A stretch of DNA of 64,000 bases. It comes from an uncultured Prevotellaceae bacterium. GTDB taxonomy: Bacteria > Bacteroidota > Bacteroidia > Bacteroidales > Bacteroidaceae. Every line of letters begins with the position of its first letter. The stretch's first letter is position 1. Positions 9,017 to 22,032 of the stretch are shown piece after piece. The position numbers were made by a program, and so were the translations under genes. The notes below the pieces were generated by a model. The model saw only the letters and a list, made by a program, of their open reading frames with translations, was not told the origin of the DNA and searched no databases. The DNA lies in the NCBI GenBank assembly GCA_902780635.1, contig CACZGH010000013.1, positions 31,746 to 95,745 on the forward strand, written 5' to 3'.

Positions 9017-10915
9017 CTATTGTATCTCCACCACCAAGGTCTGTCGGGGTCTCAAGTTCACGTCTTTGTCTATCCTCACGTTCTTTCCAGTGATTACATC
9101 CCTGGCCACTTGGCTCTCACCGATGATCTCAGCATAACGGCTGACTTCCAGTTTCGCAGGCTGGCTAGTGCCGTTGAGTATTGTCATCACTTTTTTGCCA
9201 CCATACTGACGGGCTATCACATAGACACCCTTCCAGGGGATAAACTGTGTCTGTTTACCTTTAGTGACCACCTCGTTGCCCTGACGCCAGTGCAAAAGGC
9301 GGCTGCACCAGTCAAACATGGCGTTCTCAGCCTGTGTGCGCCCTTCTCGGGTGAAGGCATTCTTCTTGTCACCAGGGAAGCCACCAGGGAAGTCTTTGCG
9401 CACATTGCCATCGGTCACTTCTTTTGTGCCGTTCATCAACACCTCCGTGCCATAATACAACTGCGGTGTACGGTTGACGGTCAGCAGCAGAGCAAGCGCT
9501 TGTTTCAGTGCCAAGGTGTCCTTGCCATTGCCCAAGAAACGGTCGGTGTCATGGTTTTCAATAAAGGCCATCACACTGGAAGGATTGGGATAGAGATAGT
9601 CGTACACCAGACTATTGTAGATGCGGTTGAGCCCATTCCACCACGCGTCTGTCTCCTCGTTCTTCGCCTGATTGATCTTGTCAAAGAAGCTGAAGTCCAT
9701 CACCGTCTTCAGATAACTATTGTTGCGGGCCAGCTTGGAATCTTTCTGCCAGGTGGCAGTGTAGGCTGGCTCGGTCACCCAGGTCTCACCCACCGTGTTG
9801 AAGTTGGGATATTCCTCATCGAGGATTTTCATCCATCGGGCCATCCCCTCAGCGTCGGCATAGGGATAGGTGTCCATACGGATGCCATCGATGCCCACCG
9901 TCTCTATCCACCAGATGCTGTTCTGGATAAGATAGGTCATCACATGGGGATTTTTCTGGTTCAGGTCGGGCATCGTGGGTACGAACCATCCTTCCACGGT
10001 CTCTCTCAAGTCTACCTGTGAGGCGTAGGGGTCTACCACCGGCGTCAACTTATAACTAGTCTGAAGGAAATCGGTGTCTGTTGGGTCGGAGGTGCCATTC
10101 GACTGCTCCAGCCATCCCGGCAGATTGAACCAGTCTTTGGAGGGCATGTCTTTCACCCAGGGGTGGTCAAAGCCGCAATGGTTGAAAATCATGTCCATCA
10201 CCACTTTCAGACCATGCTGATGGGCTTCAGCCACCAGCCTCTGATATTCCTCGTTGGTGCCAAAGCGGGGGTCTACCTTGTAGTAGTCGGTGGTGGCATA
10301 GCCATGATAGGTGCTGAAACCATTGTGGTCGGGCGAGTTGTTCTCCAGCACAGGGGTCAACCACAGGGCGGTGACACCCAACTGATTGAAATAGTCGAGA
10401 TGCTGGCGGATGCCCTCCAGGTCGCCGCCGTGACGCAGACTGGGCTGGCTGCGGTCGTTGTGGTAGGTCATCATCCCCGCTATCTGGTCGTTGGTGTCAC
10501 TACCACTGGCGAAGCGGTCGGGCATCAGCATATACAGTACGTCGGCATTGGAGAATCCTGTGTGGTCCTCACCACGCATCGCACGTTCACAGATAGGATA
10601 TTTCACTTTCTTCGTTCGCTTGCCGTTTTTGAAAGTGAGGGTCATTTCTCCTGGCTGCACATCTTTCAGTCGAAGATACACTAAGAGGTAGTTGCTGCTG
10701 CCAGGCCTCACGATGTTGTCGATGGTCACACCGGGATAGTCGGTGGTCACATCAGCGGCACTGATGTCCTTGCCATAGATCATCAGTTGCAAGGTAGGGT
10801 TCTTCATCCCCGCAAACCAGTTGGCGGGTTCGATACGGTCGACAGTCACAGTAGCAGCCCTCATAGTCATTGCCAAAAATAAAAGGATACTTAGTGTTAA
10901 CTCTTTCTTCTTCAT
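9017..10915 (-). CDS. susA: SusA-like neopullulanase / cyclomaltodextrinase (GH13)
   Basis: Periplasmic GH13 enzyme that cuts imported maltodextrins. The N-terminus is a Sec signal (MKKKELTLSILLFLAMTMRAA). An Ig-like N-terminal domain (about 20-115) with 'VDRIEPANWFAGM' is typical of the Bacteroides neopullulanase group. The catalytic barrel carries 'YMLMPDRFASG', the nucleophile in 'GIRMD' (D348), the acid/base in 'VGETW' (E377) and the third acid in 'ENHDTDRF' (D456). Length (632) fits SusA of Bacteroides thetaiotaomicron (about 617). It is the last gene of the - strand operon malQ-susB-pulA-susA and converges on the first PUL. There is no lipobox, which supports the periplasm. Confidence 0.93.
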   Translation of the reverse strand: MKKKELTLSILLFLAMTMRAATVTVDRIEPANWFAGMKNPTLQLMIYGKDISAADVTTDYPGVTIDNIVRPGSSNYLLVYLRLKDVQPGEMTLTFKNGKRTKKVKYPICERAMRGEDHTGFSNADVLYMLMPDRFASGSDTNDQIAGMMTYHNDRSQPSLRHGGDLEGIRQHLDYFNQLGVTALWLTPVLENNSPDHNGFSTYHGYATTDYYKVDPRFGTNEEYQRLVAEAHQHGLKVVMDMIFNHCGFDHPWVKDMPSKDWFNLPGWLEQSNGTSDPTDTDFLQTSYKLTPVVDPYASQVDLRETVEGWFVPTMPDLNQKNPHVMTYLIQNSIWWIETVGIDGIRMDTYPYADAEGMARWMKILDEEYPNFNTVGETWVTEPAYTATWQKDSKLARNNSYLKTVMDFSFFDKINQAKNEETDAWWNGLNRIYNSLVYDYLYPNPSSVMAFIENHDTDRFLGNGKDTLALKQALALLLTVNRTPQLYYGTEVLMNGTKEVTDGNVRKDFPGGFPGDKKNAFTREGRTQAENAMFDWCSRLLHWRQGNEVVTKGKQTQFIPWKGVYVIARQYGGKKVMTILNGTSQPAKLEVSRYAEIIGESQVARDVITGKNVRIDKDVNLRPRQTLVVEIQ

Positions 10916-10986
10916 ATCAATAAAAAATTATAATCTTTCTTTCATCTAAATCCTTTAGCTTAAAAAAACAAAAACTCATCACCTCA

Positions 10987-12954
10987 CTATTTCACCAATA
11001 TCAGGGCCGACTGTGGGTCTACTTCCACACAGCCACCCTCCATCACACCAAGCCCATGCTCATCGATGACACCATCACAGCAGACCACTTGATAGGCCCC
11101 GTCGGGTATCTGCACCGTCTTTGCCTCACGGTTGCCATTGAGGATGACGATGATGTCTCCCCATGTGTCACCTCCAGCGTGGTTCTTCAGACGATAGCCC
11201 ACCACACAGGGCTGTGTGGGCAGGAATTCGAGCGACTCACGTACTTTCTTGGCGTCACCCAACCGGAAAGCAGGATGGTTTTTACGCAACTGGATGAGTT
11301 TCTTGTAATAATTGAAAGCGTCGGCATAGAAAATGGTGTTGTTCCAGTTGAGTTGATTGATAGAGTCGGGCGACTCGAAACTGTTGTGCACACCTTTCTT
11401 GTCGCGCAGCATCTCCTCGCCTGAGAGCATGAAAGGCACTCCCTGAGAGGTAAACACGGCTGTCTGGGCCAAGAGGTCGAGTCGTTGCAGTTCTTCAGGA
11501 GTGATGCCAGGGATGGATGCATGGAAACGGTCCACGAGACACATGTCATCATGACAACTCACATAGGATATCATCTGTGTAGGCTCTGTGGCCCAGAACT
11601 CATCGGCATAGTTCACTTTCTTGATGTCCACCTGTGGATGGCGCACTCCTCCGGCAATGCCAAACTTCACACTTTCCTCCTCTCCGGGGATGCCAGCAAG
11701 AAAGGCGCCTTTGGTGTCATCACTGAACGGTCCGCGCAAGGCATCTCTCAACTCGTCGGAGAACGCTGCGATACGAGGCATCTGCGAGATATGAGCCTTC
11801 ATGGCCAGTTGTTCCTGTGGGTAAGCACACGAACCAGCCGACCATCCCTCGCCATAGATGAAGATCGTAGGGTCTATCTCATCCACGGCAGCACGCACGG
11901 CATTCATCGTCTCGATGTCATGCACGCCCATCAGGTCGAAGCGGAAGCCGTCAATATGATACTCATTGATCCAGTATTTCACCGACTCAATGATGTATTT
12001 GCGCATCATCGGCCGGTCTGAGGCAGTCTCATTGCCGCAACCTGAGCCATTGGAGTACTGTCCGTCGGCGGTCTTGCGGAAATAGTAGTCAGGCCATGTC
12101 TTCTGGAAATTGCTGCCATCGATGCTGTAGGTGTGGTTGTACACCACATCGAGGATGACACGGATGCCAGCCCGGTGCAAAGCTTGCACCATCTGCTTAA
12201 ACTCGCGTATGCGTGTGGCAGGTGTGAAGGGGTCGGTAGAGTAACCACCCTCAGGCACATTATAGTTGAGTGGGTCGTATCCCCAGTTGTATTGGGGGGT
12301 GTCAAGACGAGACTCATCGACAGAGGCATAGTCAAACGACGGGAGGATATGCACGGCATTCACGCCCAGTTCTTTGAGGTGGCTGATCGCCCAAGGTTCA
12401 GTGAGAGCGAGAAATTTGCCGGGATATTCCGTGCTGACCCGTTTGACGAAGACCTTGCCAGGATTGAGGTTGATATTACGTGCGATAGAGAAATCGCGGT
12501 GGTGCATTTCATAAATCACCTGGTCGGCAGGCGATTTCAAGACAGGCCGCTCATCCCTCGACCATCCGTCAGGGTCTGTGCTCTTCATATCGATGATGGC
12601 GGCGCGACGGCCGTTCACCCCTACTGCCTTGGCAAACACTCCAGGGGTCTCATTCCACTGTTTGCGGTCGCCAGTCACGTCGAAGGTAAAGAATTTACCA
12701 TACAAGGGACCCTTCCGATGCTTCATCGTGGCGGTCCATATTCCATTGGCGTATTTCATTTTCAGGGTCCTGATAGGTTTCCCTCCTACCCCATCCTGAT
12801 AAATCCTTACCTTCACGCCCTTGGCGGTTTCAGGTGCCAACAGGCGGAAAGTAGTGGTTTCCTGTGACACCACACACTCATTGAAATCAAAGTCTTGGGC
12901 AGACAAAGGTTGCATCAACGCCATGGCTGTAAAAATAGTCAGTATCTTTTTCAT
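10987..12954 (-). CDS. pulA: Type I pullulanase (GH13), exported
   Basis: Debranching enzyme that hydrolyses alpha-1,6 links of pullulan and of amylopectin-derived oligosaccharides. The type I pullulanase motif YNWGYDP is present, followed by 'YNVPEGGYSTDP'. Catalytic residues: D340 in 'GFRFDLMG', E369 in 'IYGEGW', D469 in 'VSCHDDMC'. The N-terminus has a Sec signal ending 'MQPLSAQD', then a CBM48-like domain (about 25-120, 'TTFRLLAPETAKGVKVRIY'). A periplasmic location is inferred because there is no lipobox and no T9SS tail. It lies between susB and susA with gaps of 58 and 71 bp. Confidence 0.94.
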   Translation of the reverse strand: MKKILTIFTAMALMQPLSAQDFDFNECVVSQETTTFRLLAPETAKGVKVRIYQDGVGGKPIRTLKMKYANGIWTATMKHRKGPLYGKFFTFDVTGDRKQWNETPGVFAKAVGVNGRRAAIIDMKSTDPDGWSRDERPVLKSPADQVIYEMHHRDFSIARNINLNPGKVFVKRVSTEYPGKFLALTEPWAISHLKELGVNAVHILPSFDYASVDESRLDTPQYNWGYDPLNYNVPEGGYSTDPFTPATRIREFKQMVQALHRAGIRVILDVVYNHTYSIDGSNFQKTWPDYYFRKTADGQYSNGSGCGNETASDRPMMRKYIIESVKYWINEYHIDGFRFDLMGVHDIETMNAVRAAVDEIDPTIFIYGEGWSAGSCAYPQEQLAMKAHISQMPRIAAFSDELRDALRGPFSDDTKGAFLAGIPGEEESVKFGIAGGVRHPQVDIKKVNYADEFWATEPTQMISYVSCHDDMCLVDRFHASIPGITPEELQRLDLLAQTAVFTSQGVPFMLSGEEMLRDKKGVHNSFESPDSINQLNWNNTIFYADAFNYYKKLIQLRKNHPAFRLGDAKKVRESLEFLPTQPCVVGYRLKNHAGGDTWGDIIVILNGNREAKTVQIPDGAYQVVCCDGVIDEHGLGVMEGGCVEVDPQSALILVK

Positions 12955-12971
12955 ATTCGGTCTTGTTAAAA

Positions 12972-13005
12972 CATGCCTATAGTCACTTGCGTCACTATAG
13001 GCATG
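12972..13005 (-). other. Intercistronic hairpin between susB and pulA
   Basis: Perfect 12-bp arms (CATGCCTATAGT and its complement) with a 10-nt loop, followed on the - strand by TTTTAA. It lies 7 bp after the susB stop. The weak T-tract suggests a partial terminator or an mRNA-end stabiliser that sets the susB:pulA ratio (inference). Confidence 0.6.
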
Positions 13006-13012
13006 GAGGTCT

Positions 13013-15265
<2,253 letters not shown>

Positions 15266-15310
15266 TCATATTATATTCGATCGTCATGTCATCATCACAA
15301 GACATCCCGT

Positions 15311-18007
15311 TCAACGCCTCCCGCTCTGAGTGATCAGTTCACTGATGTTGGCGTTGAATTTCTCATTGCCCATCAGTTGCTCGATGCTGAGGTGCATACG
15401 GTAGCGCCAGTAATGCTTCGGGTTGGCGGGAATGTTGATGCGCTCGGCATTGGCATCGGGCAACCTCAGCTTCTCATCGATAGCCAACCAGTCCTGAATA
15501 GACAGGATGCAGAGCATAGACGGAGAGGTGAGATGGCGGGAGATGATGTCACGGGCCAGCCAGCCTGGCAGCGGGTGTGGCGCATGGTCTCCACGATAGA
15601 GCATCGTGTTGTAGTATTCCTGTGTGCGCTGCTCATCCTCATCCCACCACTGGCGCAGTGTCGGCATGTCATGGCTGGAGATGGTGCAGACGGAGCGGTA
15701 TGGATTGCGTGAAAGATGGCCGAACCTGACATTCGGGTCTTTGGGCATCGACTGCAGCTCCAGACTGAGCACTCGCAGCTCGTTCATCACCCAAGGCACA
15801 CAGTCGGGCACCATGCCCAGATCCTCCGCACAAACCAGCATACGGGTGGCATCCACCAGTCGTGGCAGTTTGCGCATGGCCTCCCGATACCAGAACTGGT
15901 TGTTACGACGATAGTAATAGTCGTTGTACAGGCGGTTGAACACATACTTGTCGTGGTCGGAGAGCGACTCGTAGATGAAGTCAAACTGGACAGAGATTCT
16001 CGGATGGAATTTGTTGGCATTTCTGTGGTCACGCAGGAAGAGCACATCGCTGATGAGGGCATAGAGCCCGTCGCGCAGCATGATGTCGGTCTCACTCGTC
16101 TTGCCTTCAAAGGCGGCCTCCACTTTGCGCTGTGTGTCGTAGGCAGGCCTCATACGGTAACGTCCGTCGCCCTTTGGCTCCACGTAGGTGGCGCGCACCT
16201 CATCAGCATGTTCGTGGAAGATGCGGTCGAGCACCCAGTCTGTGATATAAGGTTCGGTGTACAGCAGCTCGTCGAAGTGCAGACCGTAGGCTTCTATCTC
16301 CTCACGGGTCATGCTGAGGGCTGGCGCAAACTGTCCGAGCAGACCGTGCACGGAGTTGATAGGAATCTCCCAGATGCGGAAGAAGCCCAGCACATGGTCG
16401 ATGCGGTAAGCGTCAAAGAACTTCGACATATTGGAGAATCTTCTCACCCACCAGATACAGTCGTCGGCAAGCATCTCATCCCAGTTGTACGTGGGGAAGC
16501 CCCAGTTCTGTCCATTAGCAGAGAAGTCATCGGGTGGCGCACCAGCCTGGCCATCGAGGTGGAAGTAACGGGGCTCTTGCCACACATCACAACCATATCG
16601 GTTGACACCGATGGGAATATCACCCTTGAGGATGACACCATGCTCACGGGCATAATCGTGCACAGATTTCATCTGGCTGTTGAGCACATACTGCACATAA
16701 TAATAATAGGCAACCTCACGATATGCCTTGCTGCGGGGGGATGACAGACTGGTGCGGTCGGCCTCATTCCATACCTGATGGTCGGGCCATTGGCTGTAGT
16801 CGGCAGTGCCATACTGGTCACGCAGCAGACAATACTGGGCATAGGGCACCAGCCACTGCTTGGTCTCTTCAAAGAATTTCTTAAACAACTGCGAGGCGAG
16901 TGTCTTCTTTCCCTCCTGTGCAAAGAGCAATTTCAGGTATTCTGTCTTGGCGGCATTGACACGCTCATAGTCTATCTGAGGAAGGGCATTGAGTTCCTGG
17001 CGCAACGCCTCAAAATGCGCGCGCTGCTCTTCGTCGGCGATGGCAGGCAGTGATGTCAAGTCCACATACTGGGGGTGAAGGGCAAAAATACTGATACAAC
17101 TGTAGGGATAAGAGTCGGTCCAGGTGTGGGTAATCGTGGTGTCGTTGATAGGAAGGATTTGCAAGACACGCTGATGGGTCTTCGACACCCAGTCGATCAT
17201 CTTGCGAAGGTCGCCGAAATCGCCTACGCCGAAACTGCTCTCGGAGCGCAAGGAAAACACGGGTACCAACGTGCCTGCGCACTTGATACCATAGAGGTCG
17301 AACCGCACCTCAGGCAACTCATAGACCACCACGTCGCCATCGTTCATCTCTGGCAGCACCACTACGCGGTTCTCACCCATCTCCCATAAGGGGGTCACAT
17401 CGACATCCTCATCAAGAGCGGCAAACTTAAACTCAAGCCAGTTGGCAGAAAGGCTGCTGACATCGAGGTCTACTATCCACTCATTATAGTTGTGCTCCAC
17501 CATAGGCACCGCATTCAAGGGCGACCAACCTCCCAACAGAGGATCACTGCCGATGACGGCCAGATGCTCAAAGCCACGCAACTGTGGCGCACGCACCTTC
17601 AGTCGCACCGTTTTCAGAAAACTATGTTTCTGTGGGTCTATATGCTCACGTCGGTTGATGCACTCGGTGAATGCCGAACTGTATAGATAGGCATTGTCTG
17701 GTATGTCTATCCAGTGGTCATAGATGGTGTAGCTCTCACCTTTGCGAGCCACCAGTTCCAACCGATGGGTCTCAAGGGTCCATTCGCGGCGCACCATCTG
17801 TCCGTCACGCTTCACACTATAATAATAATCAAGGTAAGTACCGGCTTGAAGCACTTTGTTGAGGGAGCACATCCAGCGCTCGCCATTAAGGGTAGACATC
17901 TGGCACTCGATGATCTCTTTATCACCCTCACGATTGGAGGAGATAAGATTGAGCACAATCTCTTCGCCAAATGCCGTCCTGTAGTCAATATTAAAATGTA
18001 AATTCAT
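15311..18007 (-). CDS. malQ: 4-alpha-glucanotransferase (GH77) with N-terminal starch-binding domains
   Basis: Cytoplasmic amylomaltase that disproportionates maltose and maltodextrins. There is no signal peptide. Two CBM20-like domains precede the enzyme (about 1-120, and 130-250 with 'LAVIGSDPLLGGWSPLNAVPM'), as in long bacterial and plant disproportionating enzymes. The GH77 core starts near 'YGIKCAGTLVPVFSLRSESSFGVGDFGDL'. Catalytic residues: D537 in 'YRIDHVLGFF', E728 in 'CAEDLGMVP', D780 in 'SSHDMPTLR'. Length 898 fits the two-CBM20 form. It is the first gene of the - strand operon; a perfect LacI-type operator lies 87 bp upstream. Confidence 0.95.
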   Translation of the reverse strand: MNLHFNIDYRTAFGEEIVLNLISSNREGDKEIIECQMSTLNGERWMCSLNKVLQAGTYLDYYYSVKRDGQMVRREWTLETHRLELVARKGESYTIYDHWIDIPDNAYLYSSAFTECINRREHIDPQKHSFLKTVRLKVRAPQLRGFEHLAVIGSDPLLGGWSPLNAVPMVEHNYNEWIVDLDVSSLSANWLEFKFAALDEDVDVTPLWEMGENRVVVLPEMNDGDVVVYELPEVRFDLYGIKCAGTLVPVFSLRSESSFGVGDFGDLRKMIDWVSKTHQRVLQILPINDTTITHTWTDSYPYSCISIFALHPQYVDLTSLPAIADEEQRAHFEALRQELNALPQIDYERVNAAKTEYLKLLFAQEGKKTLASQLFKKFFEETKQWLVPYAQYCLLRDQYGTADYSQWPDHQVWNEADRTSLSSPRSKAYREVAYYYYVQYVLNSQMKSVHDYAREHGVILKGDIPIGVNRYGCDVWQEPRYFHLDGQAGAPPDDFSANGQNWGFPTYNWDEMLADDCIWWVRRFSNMSKFFDAYRIDHVLGFFRIWEIPINSVHGLLGQFAPALSMTREEIEAYGLHFDELLYTEPYITDWVLDRIFHEHADEVRATYVEPKGDGRYRMRPAYDTQRKVEAAFEGKTSETDIMLRDGLYALISDVLFLRDHRNANKFHPRISVQFDFIYESLSDHDKYVFNRLYNDYYYRRNNQFWYREAMRKLPRLVDATRMLVCAEDLGMVPDCVPWVMNELRVLSLELQSMPKDPNVRFGHLSRNPYRSVCTISSHDMPTLRQWWDEDEQRTQEYYNTMLYRGDHAPHPLPGWLARDIISRHLTSPSMLCILSIQDWLAIDEKLRLPDANAERINIPANPKHYWRYRMHLSIEQLMGNEKFNANISELITQSGRR

Positions 18008-18093
18008 AATGACAGTTTGGTTAGTAATGATGGTGTAAAATTACAAATAATTCTTACTCATTGTCATCCAAAACTTCAATTTCATCTCAATTT

Positions 18094-18115
18094 GTTGTGC
18101 AAACGTTTGCACAAC
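18094..18115. promoter_or_regulatory. LacI-family operator upstream of malQ
   Basis: A perfect 22-bp palindrome whose core is TTGTGCAAACGTTTGCACAA. The central CG and the AAACGTTT core are typical of LacI/PurR-family sites. It is 87 bp upstream of malQ. Two related sites occur at 23211-23230 and 32360-32395. Confidence 0.85.
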
Positions 18116-18137
18116 ACTTGCTTCTTGAAATATTGTC

Positions 18138-18378
18138 ATAAAAAATCGACCCGGACTCTCACGAGCCCAGGTCTACACGCGCAATGTAAAATTCAATACC
18201 ACCTACACTGGTGATGTTATTTTTTCTAAAAAGTGTATCTCAATTATATGAGGCCGATCATCAGCCCTTACTCACGTAGGAGTCGACACCGGCCTCAATT
18301 TCATAGTGATTAATAAAGTTTCAACTTTTCCTAAACATAAAACAAACTAAAATATAATAAACCTAACCAATTAATTTC
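18138..18378 (-). ncRNA. Candidate structured small RNA A
   Basis: About 240 nt lie between a good - strand promoter (-33 TTTG at 18413-18416, 20-bp spacer, -7 TAAATTTG at 18385-18392) and a strong intrinsic terminator at 18140-18173. I see no convincing ORF inside. The 5' third is AT-rich with TTAGGTT-type motifs. A hairpin with arms TGAGGCCG/CGGCCTCA (18249-18256 and 18290-18297) follows, then TTTTTAGAAAA, then the terminator hairpin. Promoter, hairpins and terminator are seen; RNA function is inferred. A second region with the same plan lies at 48329-48551. A long 5' leader is less likely because the terminator closes it before malQ. Confidence 0.55.
18140..18173 (-). terminator. Terminator of candidate small RNA A
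   Basis: On the - strand, arms GACCTGGGCTC and GAGTCCGGGTC pair over 11 positions including two G-T wobbles. The loop is a GNRA-type GTGA, and T6 begins 2 nt after the stem. Confidence 0.85.
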
Positions 18379-18384
18379 TGAATG

Positions 18385-18416
18385 CAAATTTAAAACATGT
18401 TTACTTAATACACAAA
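18385..18416 (-). promoter_or_regulatory. Promoter of candidate small RNA A
   Basis: On the - strand, TTTG, 20 bp, then TAAATTTG: a full match to the Bacteroidota -33/-7 consensus. Confidence 0.7.
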
Positions 18417-18518
18417 TTCTAATGTAACATAGACTTTTGCAGGCGTAAAATCAAAAAGCATGTGATAAATACAGAAAGAAATGAAACAAAAATGCAACTC
18501 TCTCACATATAAATAAAA

Positions 18519-18526
18519 TAACTTTG
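18519..18526 (+). promoter_or_regulatory. -7 promoter box of the esterase gene
   Basis: TAACTTTG matches TAnnTTTG and lies 42 bp upstream of the start codon. No clear -33 element. Confidence 0.6.
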
Positions 18527-18564
18527 CATTCAACAATGTCAATAAAGTTATTACAAAATATTAA

Positions 18565-20523
<1,959 letters not shown>

Positions 20524-20596
20524 ATAGGAAGGAAAGGCCGGAAAAACCGGAATCTCCGGAAAGTCTGGATCTCCGGGTAAAATCTCTCCCTAAAAA

Positions 20597-20635
20597 TAAG
20601 CCAAGGCAGGACTAATAAACCCCTGCCTTGGCTTA
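20597..20635. terminator. Bidirectional terminator between the esterase and maltose carrier genes
   Basis: 14-bp perfect stem (TAAGCCAAGGCAGG and complement), 11-nt loop. The T-tract is poor (TTAAAC), so termination may depend mainly on the strong stem. A short CTAATTACTAA repeat follows up to the transporter stop codon. Confidence 0.7.
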
Positions 20636-20665
20636 AACTACTAATTACTAACTACTAATTACTAA

Positions 20666-21979
20666 TTAATTACTGACAGCTTTTTTGTCTTTCAAGCCAG
20701 CCACGCAGAGAGCGCCAATCCCCATAAGGACACCAGAAACAATCATCATCGTGCTCTGATGGCCGCCCAAAGCGGTGAAAATCGTGCCACCCAACAAGGC
20801 TGCCACTATCTGAGGTACACAGATGGTGCCATTGAAAAGTCCCAGGTAAGCACCCATGTGGCCATATCCCTGCAATGCGTTGGTGACAAAGGTGAAAGGC
20901 ATGGCCAGCATAGCGGCCCAACCACAACCGATGAGCAGGAACGGCACGATCTGCAGATATTTGTCAGGACAGAAAGGTATCAGTGCGAAACCGATGCCAC
21001 CCAAAACCAAACTCATTGCGTAGGCCAGCTTCGTGCTCTTAAAGCGTGGCAGGAGCGTAGCCCACACCACACTGCCCATGGCCTGAATGGCATAAAGCAC
21101 ACCTGTCCAGTTGCCAGCCACCTGATAGGCTTCTGTCGTGGAGTCGGTGGTGCCCCAGACGGTCTCCGACACAGCGTCTGTGACATAAGTCCACATATAA
21201 AGCAATGCCGACCAACAGAAGAACTGCACCAGACCCACTTTCCAGAACATTGAGGGGGCATTCTTCAGCAACGCAAACCAGTTGGCCTTGTCTTCTTTTT
21301 CCTCCGACACAGGATTATACATACGATATTCCTGTGGATTCCATTCTTTCACCTTCAGTGTCGTGTAAATGACACAGAGGATGAGGATGGCGGCACCAAT
21401 GTAGAACGACCACACCACCGATGGCGGCACAACACCCTCAGGAGCAGTGTTTTTAAGTCCTATCCAAGTAAAGACAAAGGGGAAGAGGAAACCGACCACA
21501 CTACCAGCGTTGCAGAGAAACGACTGAATGGAGTAGGCTTTAGCCTTTTGTTTTTCGTTCACCATGTCGCCCACCAGCATCTTAAACGGCTGCATGGCCA
21601 TATTGATGCTCGTGTCGAGCAGCATCAACATCACCAAACCGAAAATCATGACCGTAGAGACGGCCAGGCCCAGCGAACCGGAATTGGGCAACAGGCACAT
21701 CACGGCAACAGCCATGGCAGCTCCGACAAAGAGATAGGGAATGCGGCGTCCAAACCTACACCAGGTCTTGTCTGACAGGGTGCCCACAATCGGCTGCACC
21801 AAAATACCCATCAGCGGTGGTAATATCCAGAAAAAACTCAAATTGTGAGGGTCAGCACCCAAAGTGCGGAAAATGCGCGAGATATTGGCACTCTGAAGTG
21901 CGTAAGCTATCTGCACGCCAAAAAATCCGAAACTAAGATTCCATAGTTTCCAAAACGTTAAATCGGGTTTTGTCTTCAT
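20666..21979 (-). CDS. MFS maltose/maltodextrin transporter
   Basis: Inner membrane sugar carrier of the SLC45-like / MalT-like MFS branch. About twelve hydrophobic segments are readable. The N-terminus 'FWKLWNLSFGFFGVQIAYALQSANISRIF' and the loop 'GTLSDKTWCRFGRRIPYLF' (MFS GxxxDRxGRR-like motif) are characteristic of the putative maltose transporters found next to sus genes. It lies 53 bp downstream of the lacI-type gene on the same strand, so the two are likely one transcript. Substrate is inferred from context and family. There is no terminator between the two genes. Confidence 0.85.
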   Translation of the reverse strand: MKTKPDLTFWKLWNLSFGFFGVQIAYALQSANISRIFRTLGADPHNLSFFWILPPLMGILVQPIVGTLSDKTWCRFGRRIPYLFVGAAMAVAVMCLLPNSGSLGLAVSTVMIFGLVMLMLLDTSINMAMQPFKMLVGDMVNEKQKAKAYSIQSFLCNAGSVVGFLFPFVFTWIGLKNTAPEGVVPPSVVWSFYIGAAILILCVIYTTLKVKEWNPQEYRMYNPVSEEKEDKANWFALLKNAPSMFWKVGLVQFFCWSALLYMWTYVTDAVSETVWGTTDSTTEAYQVAGNWTGVLYAIQAMGSVVWATLLPRFKSTKLAYAMSLVLGGIGFALIPFCPDKYLQIVPFLLIGCGWAAMLAMPFTFVTNALQGYGHMGAYLGLFNGTICVPQIVAALLGGTIFTALGGHQSTMMIVSGVLMGIGALCVAGLKDKKAVSN

Positions 21980-22032
21980 AGTTTTATTCTTTTATTATTG
22001 TTCTCTATTATATGGCCTTATTATGTTGTCTT

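Noticed and set aside
9020-10021. Long open frame (333 codons) antisense to susA
   Set aside because: It mirrors a conserved GH13 gene with an intact catalytic triad; codon bias of the real gene leaves the opposite frame open. No domain or signal is seen in it.
18017-18214. Small ORF of 65 codons spanning the malQ operator
   Set aside because: It crosses a perfect operator and a terminator on the opposite strand and has no promoter or start context; treated as chance.
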